Origin: Cellulomonas fimi
Lineage (GTDB): Bacteria; Actinomycetota; Actinomycetes; Actinomycetales; Cellulomonadaceae
Reading direction: 5' to 3'
Length of the DNA: 64,000 bases
Assembly: GCF_028583725.1 (NCBI RefSeq)
Contig: NZ_CP110680.1
Coordinates: 1,984,001-2,048,000, forward strand
Positions 22,190-30,971 of the stretch are shown one piece after another. Made by a program: the position numbers and the translations under genes. Numbering within the stretch: the first letter of the stretch is position 1; every line of letters starts with the position of its first letter. Below the pieces are notes generated by a model. The model saw only the letters and a program-made list of their open reading frames with translations. It was not told where the DNA came from and ran no database searches.

Positions 22190-23644
22190 ATGGCCGCGAA
22201 CACCACGGCACCCGGCACGGCCGAGATCGGCGTCACCGGTCTGGCGGTGATGGGCCGCAACCTGGCCCGCAACTTCGCCCGGAACGGGTTCACCGTCGCG
22301 ATCCACAACCGGTCGTTTGCGAAGACGCAGTCGTTGCTGGCCGATCACGGGGATGAGGGGACGTTCGTCGCTTCTGAGAGCACGGCGGACTTCGTGGCGT
22401 CGTTGGCGCGGCCGCGCAAGATCGTGGTGATGGTCAAGGCCGGTGCGGCGACCGATGCGGTGATCGATGAGCTGGTGCCGTTGCTGGACGAGGGCGACAT
22501 CGTGGTCGACGCCGGGAACGCGCACTTCCCGGACACGATCCGCCGTGAGCGTGCGTTGCGGGAGAAGGGTCTGCACTTCGTGGGCTCGGGTGTCTCCGGT
22601 GGTGAGGAGGGTGCGCTGCTGGGCCCGTCGATCATGCCCGGCGGGACCGCCGAGTCGTATGAGTGGTTGGGTCCGATCCTGGAGAAGATCTCGGCGAAGG
22701 TCGACGGGGTGCCGTGCTGCACCTACGTCGGGCCGGATGGTGCGGGGCACTTCGTGAAGATGGTGCACAACGGCATCGAGTACGCCGACATGCAGCTGAT
22801 CGCCGAGGCGTACGACCTGCTCAAGCAGGGCCTGGGCGCCAGCGCGGCGGAGATCGGGCAGATCTTCGCGGACTGGAACACCGGGGACCTGGAGTCGTTC
22901 CTGATCGAGATCACCGCCGACGTGCTGCAGCACGTGGACGCCGCCACCGGGTCGGCGTTCGTGGACGTGGTGCTGGACCAGGCCGAGCAGAAGGGCACCG
23001 GCCGCTGGACGGTGCAGAACGCCCTGGACCTGGGGGTGCCGATCACCGGCATCGCCGAGGCGACGTTCGCGCGGGCGCTGTCGGGGTCGGTCCCGCAGCG
23101 CGAGGCTGCGCGTGGTGTGCTGCCCGCGCACACGACCCCGTGGGCGGTCGAGGACCGGGAGGCGTTCATCGAGGACGTGCGCCTGGCCCTGTACGCCTCG
23201 AAGGTCGTCGCCTACTCCCAGGGGTTCGACCAGATCGCGGCGGCGTCGGCGCAGTTCGGGTGGGACATCGACCGGGGGGCGATGGCGCGGATCTGGCGCG
23301 GGGGGTGCATCATCCGGGCCCGGTTCCTCAACCGGATCACCGAGGCCTACGAGCGCGACGTCAACCTGCCGCTGCTGCTGGCCGACGAGTACTTCACCGG
23401 CGCCGTGGCCAACGGCGTGCAGGCCTGGCGGCGCGTGGTGTCCGGCGCGGCCCTGCACGGGGTGCCGACCCCGGCGTTCTCCTCCTCCCTGGCCTATTAC
23501 GACGGGGTCCGCGCCGAGCGGCTGCCCGCGGCGCTGATCCAGGCCCAGCGCGACTTCTTCGGCGCCCACACCTACCGCCGCACCGACAAGGACGGCACCT
23601 TCCACACCACGTGGTCCGCCGACCGCACCGAGCAGGACGCGTGA
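22190..23644 (+). CDS. gnd: 6-phosphogluconate dehydrogenase, decarboxylating
   Basis: Oxidative decarboxylation of 6-phosphogluconate to ribulose 5-phosphate with NADP(+) in the pentose phosphate pathway. 484 residues, the long dimeric type. N-terminal dinucleotide motif GVTGLAVMGRNLARNFARNG, the catalytic GVSGGEEGALLGPSIMPGG and the GAGHFVKMVHNGIEYADMQL helix with the conserved Lys and Asn are all intact. ATG at 22190 follows AAGGAG. A stretch near 22310-22760 uses TTG, GAT, GGT and TTT codons much more often than the rest of the gene, hinting at mosaic origin. Its TGA overlaps the next start (GTGA). Confidence 0.97.
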   Translation: MAANTTAPGTAEIGVTGLAVMGRNLARNFARNGFTVAIHNRSFAKTQSLLADHGDEGTFVASESTADFVASLARPRKIVVMVKAGAATDAVIDELVPLLDEGDIVVDAGNAHFPDTIRRERALREKGLHFVGSGVSGGEEGALLGPSIMPGGTAESYEWLGPILEKISAKVDGVPCCTYVGPDGAGHFVKMVHNGIEYADMQLIAEAYDLLKQGLGASAAEIGQIFADWNTGDLESFLIEITADVLQHVDAATGSAFVDVVLDQAEQKGTGRWTVQNALDLGVPITGIAEATFARALSGSVPQREAARGVLPAHTTPWAVEDREAFIEDVRLALYASKVVAYSQGFDQIAAASAQFGWDIDRGAMARIWRGGCIIRARFLNRITEAYERDVNLPLLLADEYFTGAVANGVQAWRRVVSGAALHGVPTPAFSSSLAYYDGVRAERLPAALIQAQRDFFGAHTYRRTDKDGTFHTTWSADRTEQDA

Positions 23645-24927
23645 GCGAGCCCGTCCCGACCACCGCCGCCCCGAGCACGACCCGGGGCGGCGGCGGTCCG
23701 CTCCAGCCCGTGATCCTCGGCGCCGACATCGGCGTCTACGCGATGGCCCGGTCGTTCCACGAGGCGTACGGCGTCCGCTCGGTCGTCGTCGCCGGTGCCG
23801 CCCTCGGGCCGGTCGCGCACTCGCGGATCGTCGACCACGAGATCGTCGCCGACGGGCACGACCCCCGGCAGCTCGTCGACCGGCTGCTCGAGGTCGCCCG
23901 GCGGATGTCCGACCGGCGCCTGCTGCTCATGGCGAACTCCGACTGGCTCGTGCGGGTCGTCGTCCAGCACCGCGCCGAGCTCGAGCCGTACTACGTCGTG
24001 CCGTTCCTGTCCGAGGACCTGCTCGACCAGATCTCCGACAAGGCGACCTTCGCGGAGATCTGCGACCGGCTCGACATCTCCGTGCCGCGCACGATCGTCC
24101 AGGACTTCACGTCGGCCGACGAGGCCGGCTGGGCGCCCGCGCCGGTCGACCTCGACTACCCGCTCATCGCCAAGGCGGCGAGCAGCGCGGACTACCAGGA
24201 CGTCGAGTTCGAGGGCAAGAAGAAGGTCTTCGAGATCGCGACGCCCGACGAGCTGGTCTGGCTGTGGGGTGCGCTGCGCGGCGCCGGGTTCCGCGGGCGG
24301 TTCGTCGTGCAGGAGCTCGTGCCCGGCGACGACACGCAGATGCGGTCCATCACCGCGTACGTCGACAGCCGGGGAGAGATCACGCTGCTGTGCTGCGCCC
24401 ACGTGCTGCTCGAGGAGCACACGCCGTCCGGGCTGGGGAACCCCGCCGCGATGATCACCTACCGCGACGACGCGATGCTGGAGCAGGCGCGACGGTTCCT
24501 CACGTCGACCGGCTACCGCGGCTTCGCGAACTTCGACGTCAAGGTGGACCCGCGCACGGGCCTCTTCCGGTTCTTCGAGGTCAACCCGCGGATCGGTCGG
24601 AACAACTACTACGTGACGGCCGCGGGGGCGAACCCGATGCGGTTCGTCGTCGAGGACCACGTCGAGGGCCGGGCCGTCGAGCCGGTCGTCGTCGAGCGCG
24701 AGGTCCTCTACTCGATCGTGCCGCACCGCCTGCTGCTCCGGTACGTGCGCGACCCGCAGCTCGCGGCGCGCGTCCGCCGGCTCGTGCGGTCCCGCGCCAC
24801 GGCGCACCCCCTCGCCTACGGCAAGGACCTGTCGCCGCGGCGTCGGGCGTACGTGTGGGCCGCGAAGATCAACCAGGTGCGCAAGTTCCGGCGGTACTAC
24901 CCGGAGGTCACCGACACCGGTTTCTGA
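23641..24927 (+). CDS. ATP-grasp carboxylate-amine ligase family protein
   Basis: 428-residue ATP-grasp protein. An N-terminal pre-ATP-grasp domain starts PVILGADIGVYAMARSFHE; nucleotide-lobe residues include DYPLIAKAASSADYQDVEF; the acidic metal site is FRFFEVNPRIGRNNYYV. It forms a C-N bond between a carboxylate and an amine with ATP; the substrates are not shown by sequence. Members of this subgroup include D-aspartate ligases that build the peptidoglycan interpeptide bridge. Cellulomonas walls carry an ornithine cross-linked through a D-acidic amino acid, so a wall role is reasonable inference. GTG at 23641 overlaps the gnd stop by 4 bp. A 17-bp hairpin follows. Confidence 0.82.
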   Translation: MSEPVPTTAAPSTTRGGGGPLQPVILGADIGVYAMARSFHEAYGVRSVVVAGAALGPVAHSRIVDHEIVADGHDPRQLVDRLLEVARRMSDRRLLLMANSDWLVRVVVQHRAELEPYYVVPFLSEDLLDQISDKATFAEICDRLDISVPRTIVQDFTSADEAGWAPAPVDLDYPLIAKAASSADYQDVEFEGKKKVFEIATPDELVWLWGALRGAGFRGRFVVQELVPGDDTQMRSITAYVDSRGEITLLCCAHVLLEEHTPSGLGNPAAMITYRDDAMLEQARRFLTSTGYRGFANFDVKVDPRTGLFRFFEVNPRIGRNNYYVTAAGANPMRFVVEDHVEGRAVEPVVVEREVLYSIVPHRLLLRYVRDPQLAARVRRLVRSRATAHPLAYGKDLSPRRRAYVWAAKINQVRKFRRYYPEVTDTGF

Positions 24928-24969
24928 GCCGGCTCGTCGGTCCCGCGACGCGCGACCGACGCGACGCCA

Positions 24970-25008
24970 CGACGGCCCGTCCGCGAACGTCTCGCGGACG
25001 GGCCGTCG
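24970..25008. terminator. Strong hairpin terminator between convergent genes
   Basis: Perfect 17-bp inverted repeat (24970-24986 with 24992-25008) and a 5-nt loop, between the ATP-grasp gene and the convergent UspA-like gene. Confidence 0.85.
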
Positions 25009-25051
25009 CGTGTCAGGGCAGCGGGGTCCCGTCGGCCCGCGCCCGCGCGAG

Positions 25052-25537
25052 TCAGCCGAGCTCGCTGGTACCCGCGTAGAGGTGCAGCACCGGGACCTGC
25101 AGGTCCTCGCGCGCACGGGACGCCCAGTCGCGGTGGAACGTGTCCTCGAGTGCGTGCGGATAGGTGACGACCGCGACCTCGCGGACGCCGCCCGCGGCGA
25201 CGGCGGCGCGCACCGCCGGGATCGGATCGTCCTCGGTGATCTCGCCCGTCGCGGTGCGGCCGGCGGCGGTGAACGCGGCGACGCTGCCCGCGAGCTGCTC
25301 CGCGGCGGTCGCGCGGGCCTCGCGGACGCTGGGCTCCTTGCCACGTGCACGGTCGAACGCCTCGCGGAGCTCGCCCAGGCTGAGGTTGTCGATGATCGTC
25401 GAGAGCAGCGGGCGGTCGCTGTCGGCGGGGACGAGCACGCGGTACTCGAGCTCCTCGCCGTCGTGCAGCGACAGCAGGTGCTCGACGTCGGACGCGGTCA
25501 GGGTGTCCTCGACCAGGACCAGGATCGTGTCGGTCAC
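25052..25537 (-). CDS. Uncharacterised alpha/beta protein, UspA-like
   Basis: 161 residues, acidic, no signal peptide or membrane segment. The order of strands and helices (DTILVLVEDTLTA at the start, YRVLVPADSDRP, a helical middle with TAAEQLAGSVAAF, then VREVAVVTYPHALEDTFHRDW) suggests a UspA/HUP-type fold, but no G-2X-G-9X-G ATP motif is seen. I do not recognise a specific family. GTG at 25537 overlaps the stop of the pyrimidine-reductase-like gene by 4 bp, so the two are translationally coupled. Confidence 0.75.
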   Translation of the reverse strand: MTDTILVLVEDTLTASDVEHLLSLHDGEELEYRVLVPADSDRPLLSTIIDNLSLGELREAFDRARGKEPSVREARATAAEQLAGSVAAFTAAGRTATGEITEDDPIPAVRAAVAAGGVREVAVVTYPHALEDTFHRDWASRAREDLQVPVLHLYAGTSELG

Positions 25538-26349
25538 GCGCCGAGCCTAACGACCTGCCACCGTCCGAGCAGCACACCGTCCGCGTGCAGGAGGTGCAAC
25601 GGACGCAGGTGCCGGGCCGGGTCGAACCACTCGCCGTGGCGCACGATGCGCGGTGCGGGGCCGCCGACGAGCAGCGGGCTCGTCGTCGCGCAGAGCTCGT
25701 CCACCAGGTCCGCCTCGATCAGCTCGCCCAGCAGCGTGGGACCGCCCTCCGCGAGGACGTGGGACAGTCCCCGCGCGCCGAGGGCGGCGAGCGCGACGCG
25801 CAGGTCGACGACCCCGGGGGCATCCGACTCGGTCACGATGACCCGGTCCTGCCCGATCCGGTCGCGCAGCGCGTCGAGGCGGGGGCTCGCGCTCGTCGTG
25901 ACGACGATCGGCGGGCGCGTCCCCTCCAGCAGCTCGGGCGGCAGGTCGGCGCTCGCGCTCACGACGGCGAGCTCGACCTCGGGTGAGCGGCCGAACGCCC
26001 GCCGCGTCTCGGCCAGGCCCTCGGGCACGGCGAGCGCCCGGTAGCGCTCCGCGCGGGCGGTCTGCGCACCGACCAGCACGACGTCGGCGAGGGCCCGCAG
26101 CGCGCGGAACACCCGGAAGTCCGCGAGGCCGTTGATCGTGCCGCTGCGCTGGTCGGCGCCGGTGGCGGCACCGTCGACGGTGCTGATCATGTTGGCCCGC
26201 ACGTGCACGCCGCGCGGGGGGTCCACGGGCATGCGGTCGGTCAGCAGCGCGAGCAGCTCGGCCTCGTCGGTCCGCGGCTCGAGGCGCTCACCGGCGCGTT
26301 CGAGGGGCAGCAGGATGTCGAGCGGGGGCAGTTCGTCGGTCACCGGCAC
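25534..26349 (-). CDS. RibD C-terminal-like (pyrimidine) reductase family protein
   Basis: 271 residues, DHFR-like fold of the RibD reductase domain. Typical segments: VHVRANMISTVDGAATGADQ near residue 48, VLVGAQTARAERY, and the NADPH-binding HVLAEGGPTLLGELIEADLVDELC. In riboflavin synthesis this domain reduces the ribosyl side chain of the deaminated pyrimidine, but the deaminase half is absent and no other rib genes are near, so its substrate is uncertain. GTG at 26349 (a GTG at 26343 is an alternative). Coupled by GTGA overlap to the UspA-like gene. Confidence 0.85.
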   Translation of the reverse strand: MPVTDELPPLDILLPLERAGERLEPRTDEAELLALLTDRMPVDPPRGVHVRANMISTVDGAATGADQRSGTINGLADFRVFRALRALADVVLVGAQTARAERYRALAVPEGLAETRRAFGRSPEVELAVVSASADLPPELLEGTRPPIVVTTSASPRLDALRDRIGQDRVIVTESDAPGVVDLRVALAALGARGLSHVLAEGGPTLLGELIEADLVDELCATTSPLLVGGPAPRIVRHGEWFDPARHLRPLHLLHADGVLLGRWQVVRLGA

Positions 26350-26430
26350 GCGTTCACGCTAGGCCAGGTCGGCGGTCCGGGACAGTCGGGGCCGTGTGGT
26401 GAGCGGCACGTCGCCGCACGTCAGGGCCGG

Positions 26431-27696
26431 TCAGCCCGGCAGGCGACCGGTCGCGGGGTCGTGCGGGCCGAGCACGTCGGCGAGCGCCGCGACCTCGCCC
26501 ACGACGACGACCGCGGGGTTGCCGACGCCGCGCTCGGCGGCGCGCTGCGCGATGTCCGCGAGCGTGCCGACGGTCGTGCGCTGGCCGGGCAGCGTGCCGT
26601 TCTCGACGACCGCGACCGGGGTGGCGGGGTCCTTGCCGTGCGCGACGAGCGTCGCGGCGTGCTCCGCGAGCCGGCCGACGCCCATGAGCAGGACGAGCGT
26701 GCCGTCGAGCGCCGCGATGGACGGCCAGTCGGGGGCGCTGTCGTGCGCCGACAGGATCGTCACCTGCCGCGAGACGCCCCGGTGCGTGACGGGAACCCCG
26801 GCGACGCCGGGCACGGCGATCGCGCTCGTGACGCCGGGGACGACCTCGACCGGGACACCGGCGACCAGGCACGCCTGGACCTCCTCGCCGCCGCGGCCCA
26901 GCACGAACGGGTCGCCGCCCTTGAGCCGCACGACGCGCAGCCCGCGCAGCGCACGCTCGACGAGCACCTCGTTGATCTGCTCCTGCGTGAGGGTGTGCGC
27001 GTGCGGGGACTTGCCGGCCTCGACGACCTCGACGTCGGGGTCGAGCGTGTCGAGCAGCGCGCGCGGCGCGAGCCGGTCCACGACGACGACGTCGGCCTCC
27101 GCCACGGCGCGCCGCCCGCGCGTCGTGACCAGCCCTGGGTCCCCGGGACCGCCACCGACGAGCGTCACGGTGCCGACGGGACCGCGGCGGTGCCGACGCA
27201 GGGGCAGCTCGCCGGTCTCCAGCAGCAGCTGCACGGCCGAGCGCAGGGCGGCCGCGCGACGCGGGTCGCGGCCCGCGGTGACGGCGACCGTCACGTCGTC
27301 GACCCGGGCGACGGACGGTGTCCAGGCGGTCGAGCGGGTCGCGTCGTCGGCCCGGACGCACCACGTGCGCGACGCCTCGGCGTCGGCGGCGACCGCGTCG
27401 TCCACGGCCGGGTCGCCCGTCGCGGTGTGCACGAGCCAGGCACCGTCGAGGTCGCCGGTCGCGTACGCGCGACCGGCCCAGCGGACGGCGTCGCGCGCGA
27501 CGAGGTCGGCGAGGTCCTCGCACAGCCGCGGCGCGACGACGAGGACGTCGGCGCCGTCGTCCACCAGCCGCGTGACACGGCGCGCGGCGACCGGCCCGCC
27601 TCCGACGACGACCACGCGCCGCCCGGCGACGTCCAGCAGGAGGGGATGACGAGGCATGTCGTCCAGTCTGCCGGTCGCGGGCGGCGCGTCCGTCAT
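26431..27696 (-). CDS. cobA: Siroheme synthase: precorrin-2 dehydrogenase fused to uroporphyrinogen-III C-methyltransferase
   Basis: 421-residue fusion. Residues about 15-170 are the NAD-dependent precorrin-2 dehydrogenase/ferrochelatase domain (VVVVGGGPVAARRVTRL). Residues about 180-420 are the SAM-dependent methyltransferase (TLVGGGPGDPGLVTTRG, RLKGGDPFVLGRGGEE, SAIAVPGVAGVPVTHRG). Together they make siroheme, the prosthetic group of CysI. This is the CysG-like domain order. ATG at 27696 overlaps the cysN stop by 4 bp (ATGA), which makes this the last gene of the sulfate-assimilation operon and ties cofactor supply to sulfite reductase expression. Confidence 0.94.
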   Translation of the reverse strand: MTDAPPATGRLDDMPRHPLLLDVAGRRVVVVGGGPVAARRVTRLVDDGADVLVVAPRLCEDLADLVARDAVRWAGRAYATGDLDGAWLVHTATGDPAVDDAVAADAEASRTWCVRADDATRSTAWTPSVARVDDVTVAVTAGRDPRRAAALRSAVQLLLETGELPLRRHRRGPVGTVTLVGGGPGDPGLVTTRGRRAVAEADVVVVDRLAPRALLDTLDPDVEVVEAGKSPHAHTLTQEQINEVLVERALRGLRVVRLKGGDPFVLGRGGEEVQACLVAGVPVEVVPGVTSAIAVPGVAGVPVTHRGVSRQVTILSAHDSAPDWPSIAALDGTLVLLMGVGRLAEHAATLVAHGKDPATPVAVVENGTLPGQRTTVGTLADIAQRAAERGVGNPAVVVVGEVAALADVLGPHDPATGRLPG

Positions 27697-29129
27697 ATGC
27701 CGGCCCCGGCGAGCCAGTCGTCGTCCGCCGCGCTCGGGGGCGGTGTCGGGGTGAGGCGGTCGAGCAGCGTGGGGCCCACCATCCCGGCGGCGAGCGTCGT
27801 GCCGTCGGCGGGGTCGACGACCAGGAAGCCGCCCGTGCTGCGGTGCGTCGCGTAGTCGTCGAGGACGACCGGCTCGGCGAGCCGCAGCCGCACGCGGCCG
27901 ATCGCGTTGAGCGTGAGCGCGCGCGGCGCGGTGTCGGACGACGTGTCGGTCGCGTCGACCGTGTACTGGGTGTCGACGCCGTCCCACACCTCGACGGTCT
28001 GGGTGTCGATGTCGAGCCGCGCGTTGACCTCGCGCAGCAGCGCCCGGACGGTCCGCGTGCCGACGCGCACGAGCACGCGCGCACCGAGGACGCTGCGTCG
28101 CTCGGCCAGCCAGCAGACGGTGCCCTCCAGATCGGCGCCGACCGTGACGGTCTCGCCCGTGGGGACGAGCACGTCGCCGCGGGCCACGTCGACGTCGTCG
28201 GCGAGGCGCAGCGTGACGGACTGCGGCGCGTGCGCCTCGTCGAGCGGGCCGTCGAACGTGTCGATCCCGGTGACGGTGCTCGTCTTGCCCGACGGCAGGA
28301 CGGTGACGTCGTCGCCGACGCGCACGACGCCCGACGCGACGCGTCCTGCGTACCCGCGGTAGTCGGGGTGCTCGGCGGTGCGCGGCCGGATGACGACCTG
28401 CACGGGGAACCGGAACGCCTCGGCGTGCGCGTCGCGCCCGACCGGGACGGACTCGAGGTGCTCGAGCAGCGTCGGGCCGTCGTACCAGGGCGTGCGGTCG
28501 GAGCGGTCGACGACGTTGTCGCCGGCGAGGGCCGACAGCGGCACGGCGTGCACGTCGGTCAGGCCGATCGCGTCGGCGTACCGCGTGAACTCGTCGGCGA
28601 TCGCGCGGAACGTCGCCTCGTCGAAGTCGACGAGGTCCATCTTGTTGACGGCGAGCACGACGTGCGGGACGCCCAGCAGCGCGGTGATGGTCGCGTGCCG
28701 CCGGGTCTGCTCCAGGACGCCCTTGCGCGCGTCGACGAGCACGATCGCGAGCTCCGCGGTCGACGCGCCGGTGACCATGTTGCGCGTGTACTGCACGTGG
28801 CCGGGGGTGTCGGCGAGCACGAACGCGCGCCGGGCCGTCGAGAAGTACCGGTACGCGACGTCGATCGTGATGCCCTGCTCACGCTCGGCGCGCAGGCCGT
28901 CGGTGAGCAGCGCGAGGTCGACCGCTCCGGCCTCGGACCCGCCGCGGGCGGCGGTCGCGCGCTCGACGGCGCTGAGCTGGTCGGCGAGGACGGACTTCGT
29001 GTCGTAGAGCAGGCGCCCGATGAGCGTGCTCTTGCCGTCGTCGACGGATCCGGCGGTGGCCAGGCGCAGCAGGTCGCGCTGCGCGTGCACGGTCGGGTCC
29101 GCAGGAGCGAGGTCGGTGGTCGTCGTCAT
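27693..29129 (-). CDS. cysN: Sulfate adenylyltransferase subunit 1 (GTPase)
   Basis: 478-residue EF-Tu-like GTPase that drives ATP sulfurylase: GTP hydrolysis powers formation of APS from sulfate and ATP by CysD. G1 GSVDDGKS, G3 DTPGH and G4 NKMD are intact, followed by two beta-barrel domains. No APS kinase (CysC) domain is fused at the C-terminus, consistent with direct reduction of APS. Its ATG overlaps the cysD stop by one base (TGATG) and its stop overlaps the siroheme-synthase start (ATGA). Confidence 0.96.
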   Translation of the reverse strand: MTTTTDLAPADPTVHAQRDLLRLATAGSVDDGKSTLIGRLLYDTKSVLADQLSAVERATAARGGSEAGAVDLALLTDGLRAEREQGITIDVAYRYFSTARRAFVLADTPGHVQYTRNMVTGASTAELAIVLVDARKGVLEQTRRHATITALLGVPHVVLAVNKMDLVDFDEATFRAIADEFTRYADAIGLTDVHAVPLSALAGDNVVDRSDRTPWYDGPTLLEHLESVPVGRDAHAEAFRFPVQVVIRPRTAEHPDYRGYAGRVASGVVRVGDDVTVLPSGKTSTVTGIDTFDGPLDEAHAPQSVTLRLADDVDVARGDVLVPTGETVTVGADLEGTVCWLAERRSVLGARVLVRVGTRTVRALLREVNARLDIDTQTVEVWDGVDTQYTVDATDTSSDTAPRALTLNAIGRVRLRLAEPVVLDDYATHRSTGGFLVVDPADGTTLAAGMVGPTLLDRLTPTPPPSAADDDWLAGAGI

Positions 29130-30067
29130 CAGAAGTAGCCCTCGCGCTTGCGGTCCTCCATGGCGGCCTCCGAGGCCCGGTCGTCGGCGCGGGTCGCCCC
29201 GCGCTCGGTGAGGCGGCTCACGGCCACCTCCTCGATGACGTCGGCGACGGTCGCGGCCGTCGACTCGACGGCACCGGTGCAGCTCATGTCGCCGACGGTC
29301 CGGTAGCGGACCGTGCGGGTCTCGAGCGTCTCGCCGGCGCGCGGGCCGCCCCACTCGCCGGGCGCGAGCCACATGCCGTCGCGGAGGAACACCTCGCGCT
29401 CGTGCGCGTAGTAGATCGACGGCAGCTCGATGCGCTCGCGCTCGATGTACCGCCACACGTCGAGCTCGGTCCAGTTCGACAGCGGGAAGACGCGCACGTG
29501 CTCACCGGGCTTGTGCCGGCCGTTGTACAGGTCCCACAGCTCGGGACGCTGCCGGCGCGGGTCCCACTGCCCGAACTCGTCGCGCAGCGAGAACATCCGC
29601 TCCTTGGCGCGCGCCTTCTCCTCGTCGCGGCGGCCGCCGCCGAACACCGCGTCGAAGCGGTGCGCGGTGATGCCGTCGAGCAGCGGGACGGTCTGCAGCG
29701 GGTTGCGCGAGCCGTCGGGACGCTCGACGACCCGGCCGTCGTCGATGGCGTCCTGCACGCTCGCCACGACCAGCCGCAGGCCGTACTGCTCGACCGTCGC
29801 GTCGCGGTAGTCGATGACCTCGGGGAAGTTGTGCCCGGTGTCGACGTGCATGACCGCGAACGGCACGGGCGCCGGCCAGAACGCCTTGCGCGCCAGGTGC
29901 AGCATGACGATTGAGTCCTTGCCGCCCGAGAACAGCAGCACGGGTCGCTCGAACTCGCCGGCGACCTCGCGCATGACGTGGATCGCCTCGGACTCGAGCG
30001 TGTCGAGCTGGGTCAGCCGTGGGGTGGGTGCCGCCGCGGTGGGGGGAGCCGTGGCCTCAGTCGTCAT
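29129..30067 (-). CDS. cysD: Sulfate adenylyltransferase subunit 2
   Basis: 312-residue adenylyltransferase of the PP-loop family, the catalytic partner of CysN. The PP-loop is LLFSGGKDSIVMLHLARKAF near residue 45. Other conserved parts are VMHVDTGHNFPEVIDYRD, FGGGRRDEEKARAKERMFS and FPLSNWTELDVWRYI. ATG at 30067 overlaps the cysH stop (ATGA); an in-frame ATG five codons upstream would lie within cysH and is less likely. Part of the tightly packed cys operon. Confidence 0.96.
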   Translation of the reverse strand: MTTEATAPPTAAAPTPRLTQLDTLESEAIHVMREVAGEFERPVLLFSGGKDSIVMLHLARKAFWPAPVPFAVMHVDTGHNFPEVIDYRDATVEQYGLRLVVASVQDAIDDGRVVERPDGSRNPLQTVPLLDGITAHRFDAVFGGGRRDEEKARAKERMFSLRDEFGQWDPRRQRPELWDLYNGRHKPGEHVRVFPLSNWTELDVWRYIERERIELPSIYYAHEREVFLRDGMWLAPGEWGGPRAGETLETRTVRYRTVGDMSCTGAVESTAATVADVIEEVAVSRLTERGATRADDRASEAAMEDRKREGYF

Positions 30068-30783
30068 GTGTGCAGACCGCATTCCGTCTTGGAGGTACCG
30101 GACCAGCGTCCGGCCCGCGGGTCCTCGCCCGGGGCCGTCGCACGCGTGCAGGGGGCGCAGCCGATCGACGTGTAGCCGGCCTGCCGCAGCGGGTTGAGCA
30201 CGACGTGGTGCTCGGCGACGTACGCGTCGACGTCGGCCTGGCTCCACGCCGCGATCGGGTTGAGCTTCACCTTGGCGCGCTTCGCGTCCCAGCCGACGAT
30301 CGTGATGTCGGTGCGGGTCGGGGCGTCCTCGCGGCGCATCCCGGTGACCCACGCGGTGTACGGCGCGAGGCCCCGCTCGAGCGGCTCGACCTTGCGCAGC
30401 GCGCAGCACAGGTTCGGGTCACGGTCGTGCAGGCGCGGACCGTGCTCGGCGTCCTGCTCCGCGACGGTGCGCAGCGGCAGGATCGTGCGGAGCCGGATGT
30501 CCGTGAAGTCGGCGTAGTAGTCGCGCGTGCCGATCGTCTCGGCGAAGTGGTAGCCGGTGTCGAGGAAGATGACGTTCGCGCCGGGGATCGCCTTCGCGAC
30601 GAGGTCGACGAGCACCTCGTCGCCCATCGACGACGCGACGACGAGGTCGTCGCCGAACGTCCGGCCCGCCCACGCGAGGATCTCGCTCGGGTGCGCGCCC
30701 TCAAGGTCGCGGCCCGCCTGCTCGGCGAACGCGCGCAGCTCGTCCGGTGTGAGGTCGGCGACCGCGGGGGTCGCGGTGCTCAT
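30064..30783 (-). CDS. cysH: Adenylyl-sulfate (APS) reductase, iron-sulfur type
   Basis: 239 residues; reduces APS to sulfite with thioredoxin. Cys126-Cys127 (LCCALRKVEPL) and Cys209/Cys212 (GCAPCT) ligate the [4Fe-4S] cluster that distinguishes APS reductases from PAPS reductases, and Cys235 in ECGLH is the catalytic thiol. The P-loop-like SSMGDEVLVDLV is near residue 51. Absence of an APS kinase in the operon agrees with APS specificity. ATG at 30783 overlaps the stop of the small zinc-ribbon gene (ATGA) and its stop overlaps cysD. Confidence 0.96.
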   Translation of the reverse strand: MSTATPAVADLTPDELRAFAEQAGRDLEGAHPSEILAWAGRTFGDDLVVASSMGDEVLVDLVAKAIPGANVIFLDTGYHFAETIGTRDYYADFTDIRLRTILPLRTVAEQDAEHGPRLHDRDPNLCCALRKVEPLERGLAPYTAWVTGMRREDAPTRTDITIVGWDAKRAKVKLNPIAAWSQADVDAYVAEHHVVLNPLRQAGYTSIGCAPCTRATAPGEDPRAGRWSGTSKTECGLHT

Positions 30784-30971
30784 CGGTCCCCTCCCGCCGG
30801 CCGGGCGGGGGTGGCCGTCGCGGCCGACGCCAGCCCGACGAACCGCAGCGCGAACGCGCGGGCGCACGAGCGGCACTCCCACTGCCCGTGCGTCTCGCCC
30901 GCGGGCCACAGGTCCTCGCTCGCGCAGAACGGGCAGTAGTAGGGGACCGCCCGCTGTCCGGAGTCGCTCAT
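30780..30971 (-). CDS. 63-residue zinc-ribbon protein between cysI and cysH
   Basis: Small protein, MSDSGQRAVPYYCPFCASED followed by a second pair in CRSC: two CX2C knuckles (CPFC and CRSC) about 18 residues apart, the pattern of a zinc ribbon or rubredoxin-like metal site. No transmembrane segment. Its ATG at 30971 overlaps the cysI stop and its TGA overlaps the cysH start, both as ATGA, so it is translated in step with the two reductases. A small gene at the same place is found in other actinobacterial sulfate operons (from general knowledge). Role unknown; delivery of electrons or assembly help for CysI or CysH is a guess. Confidence 0.85.
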   Translation of the reverse strand: MSDSGQRAVPYYCPFCASEDLWPAGETHGQWECRSCARAFALRFVGLASAATATPARPAGGDR

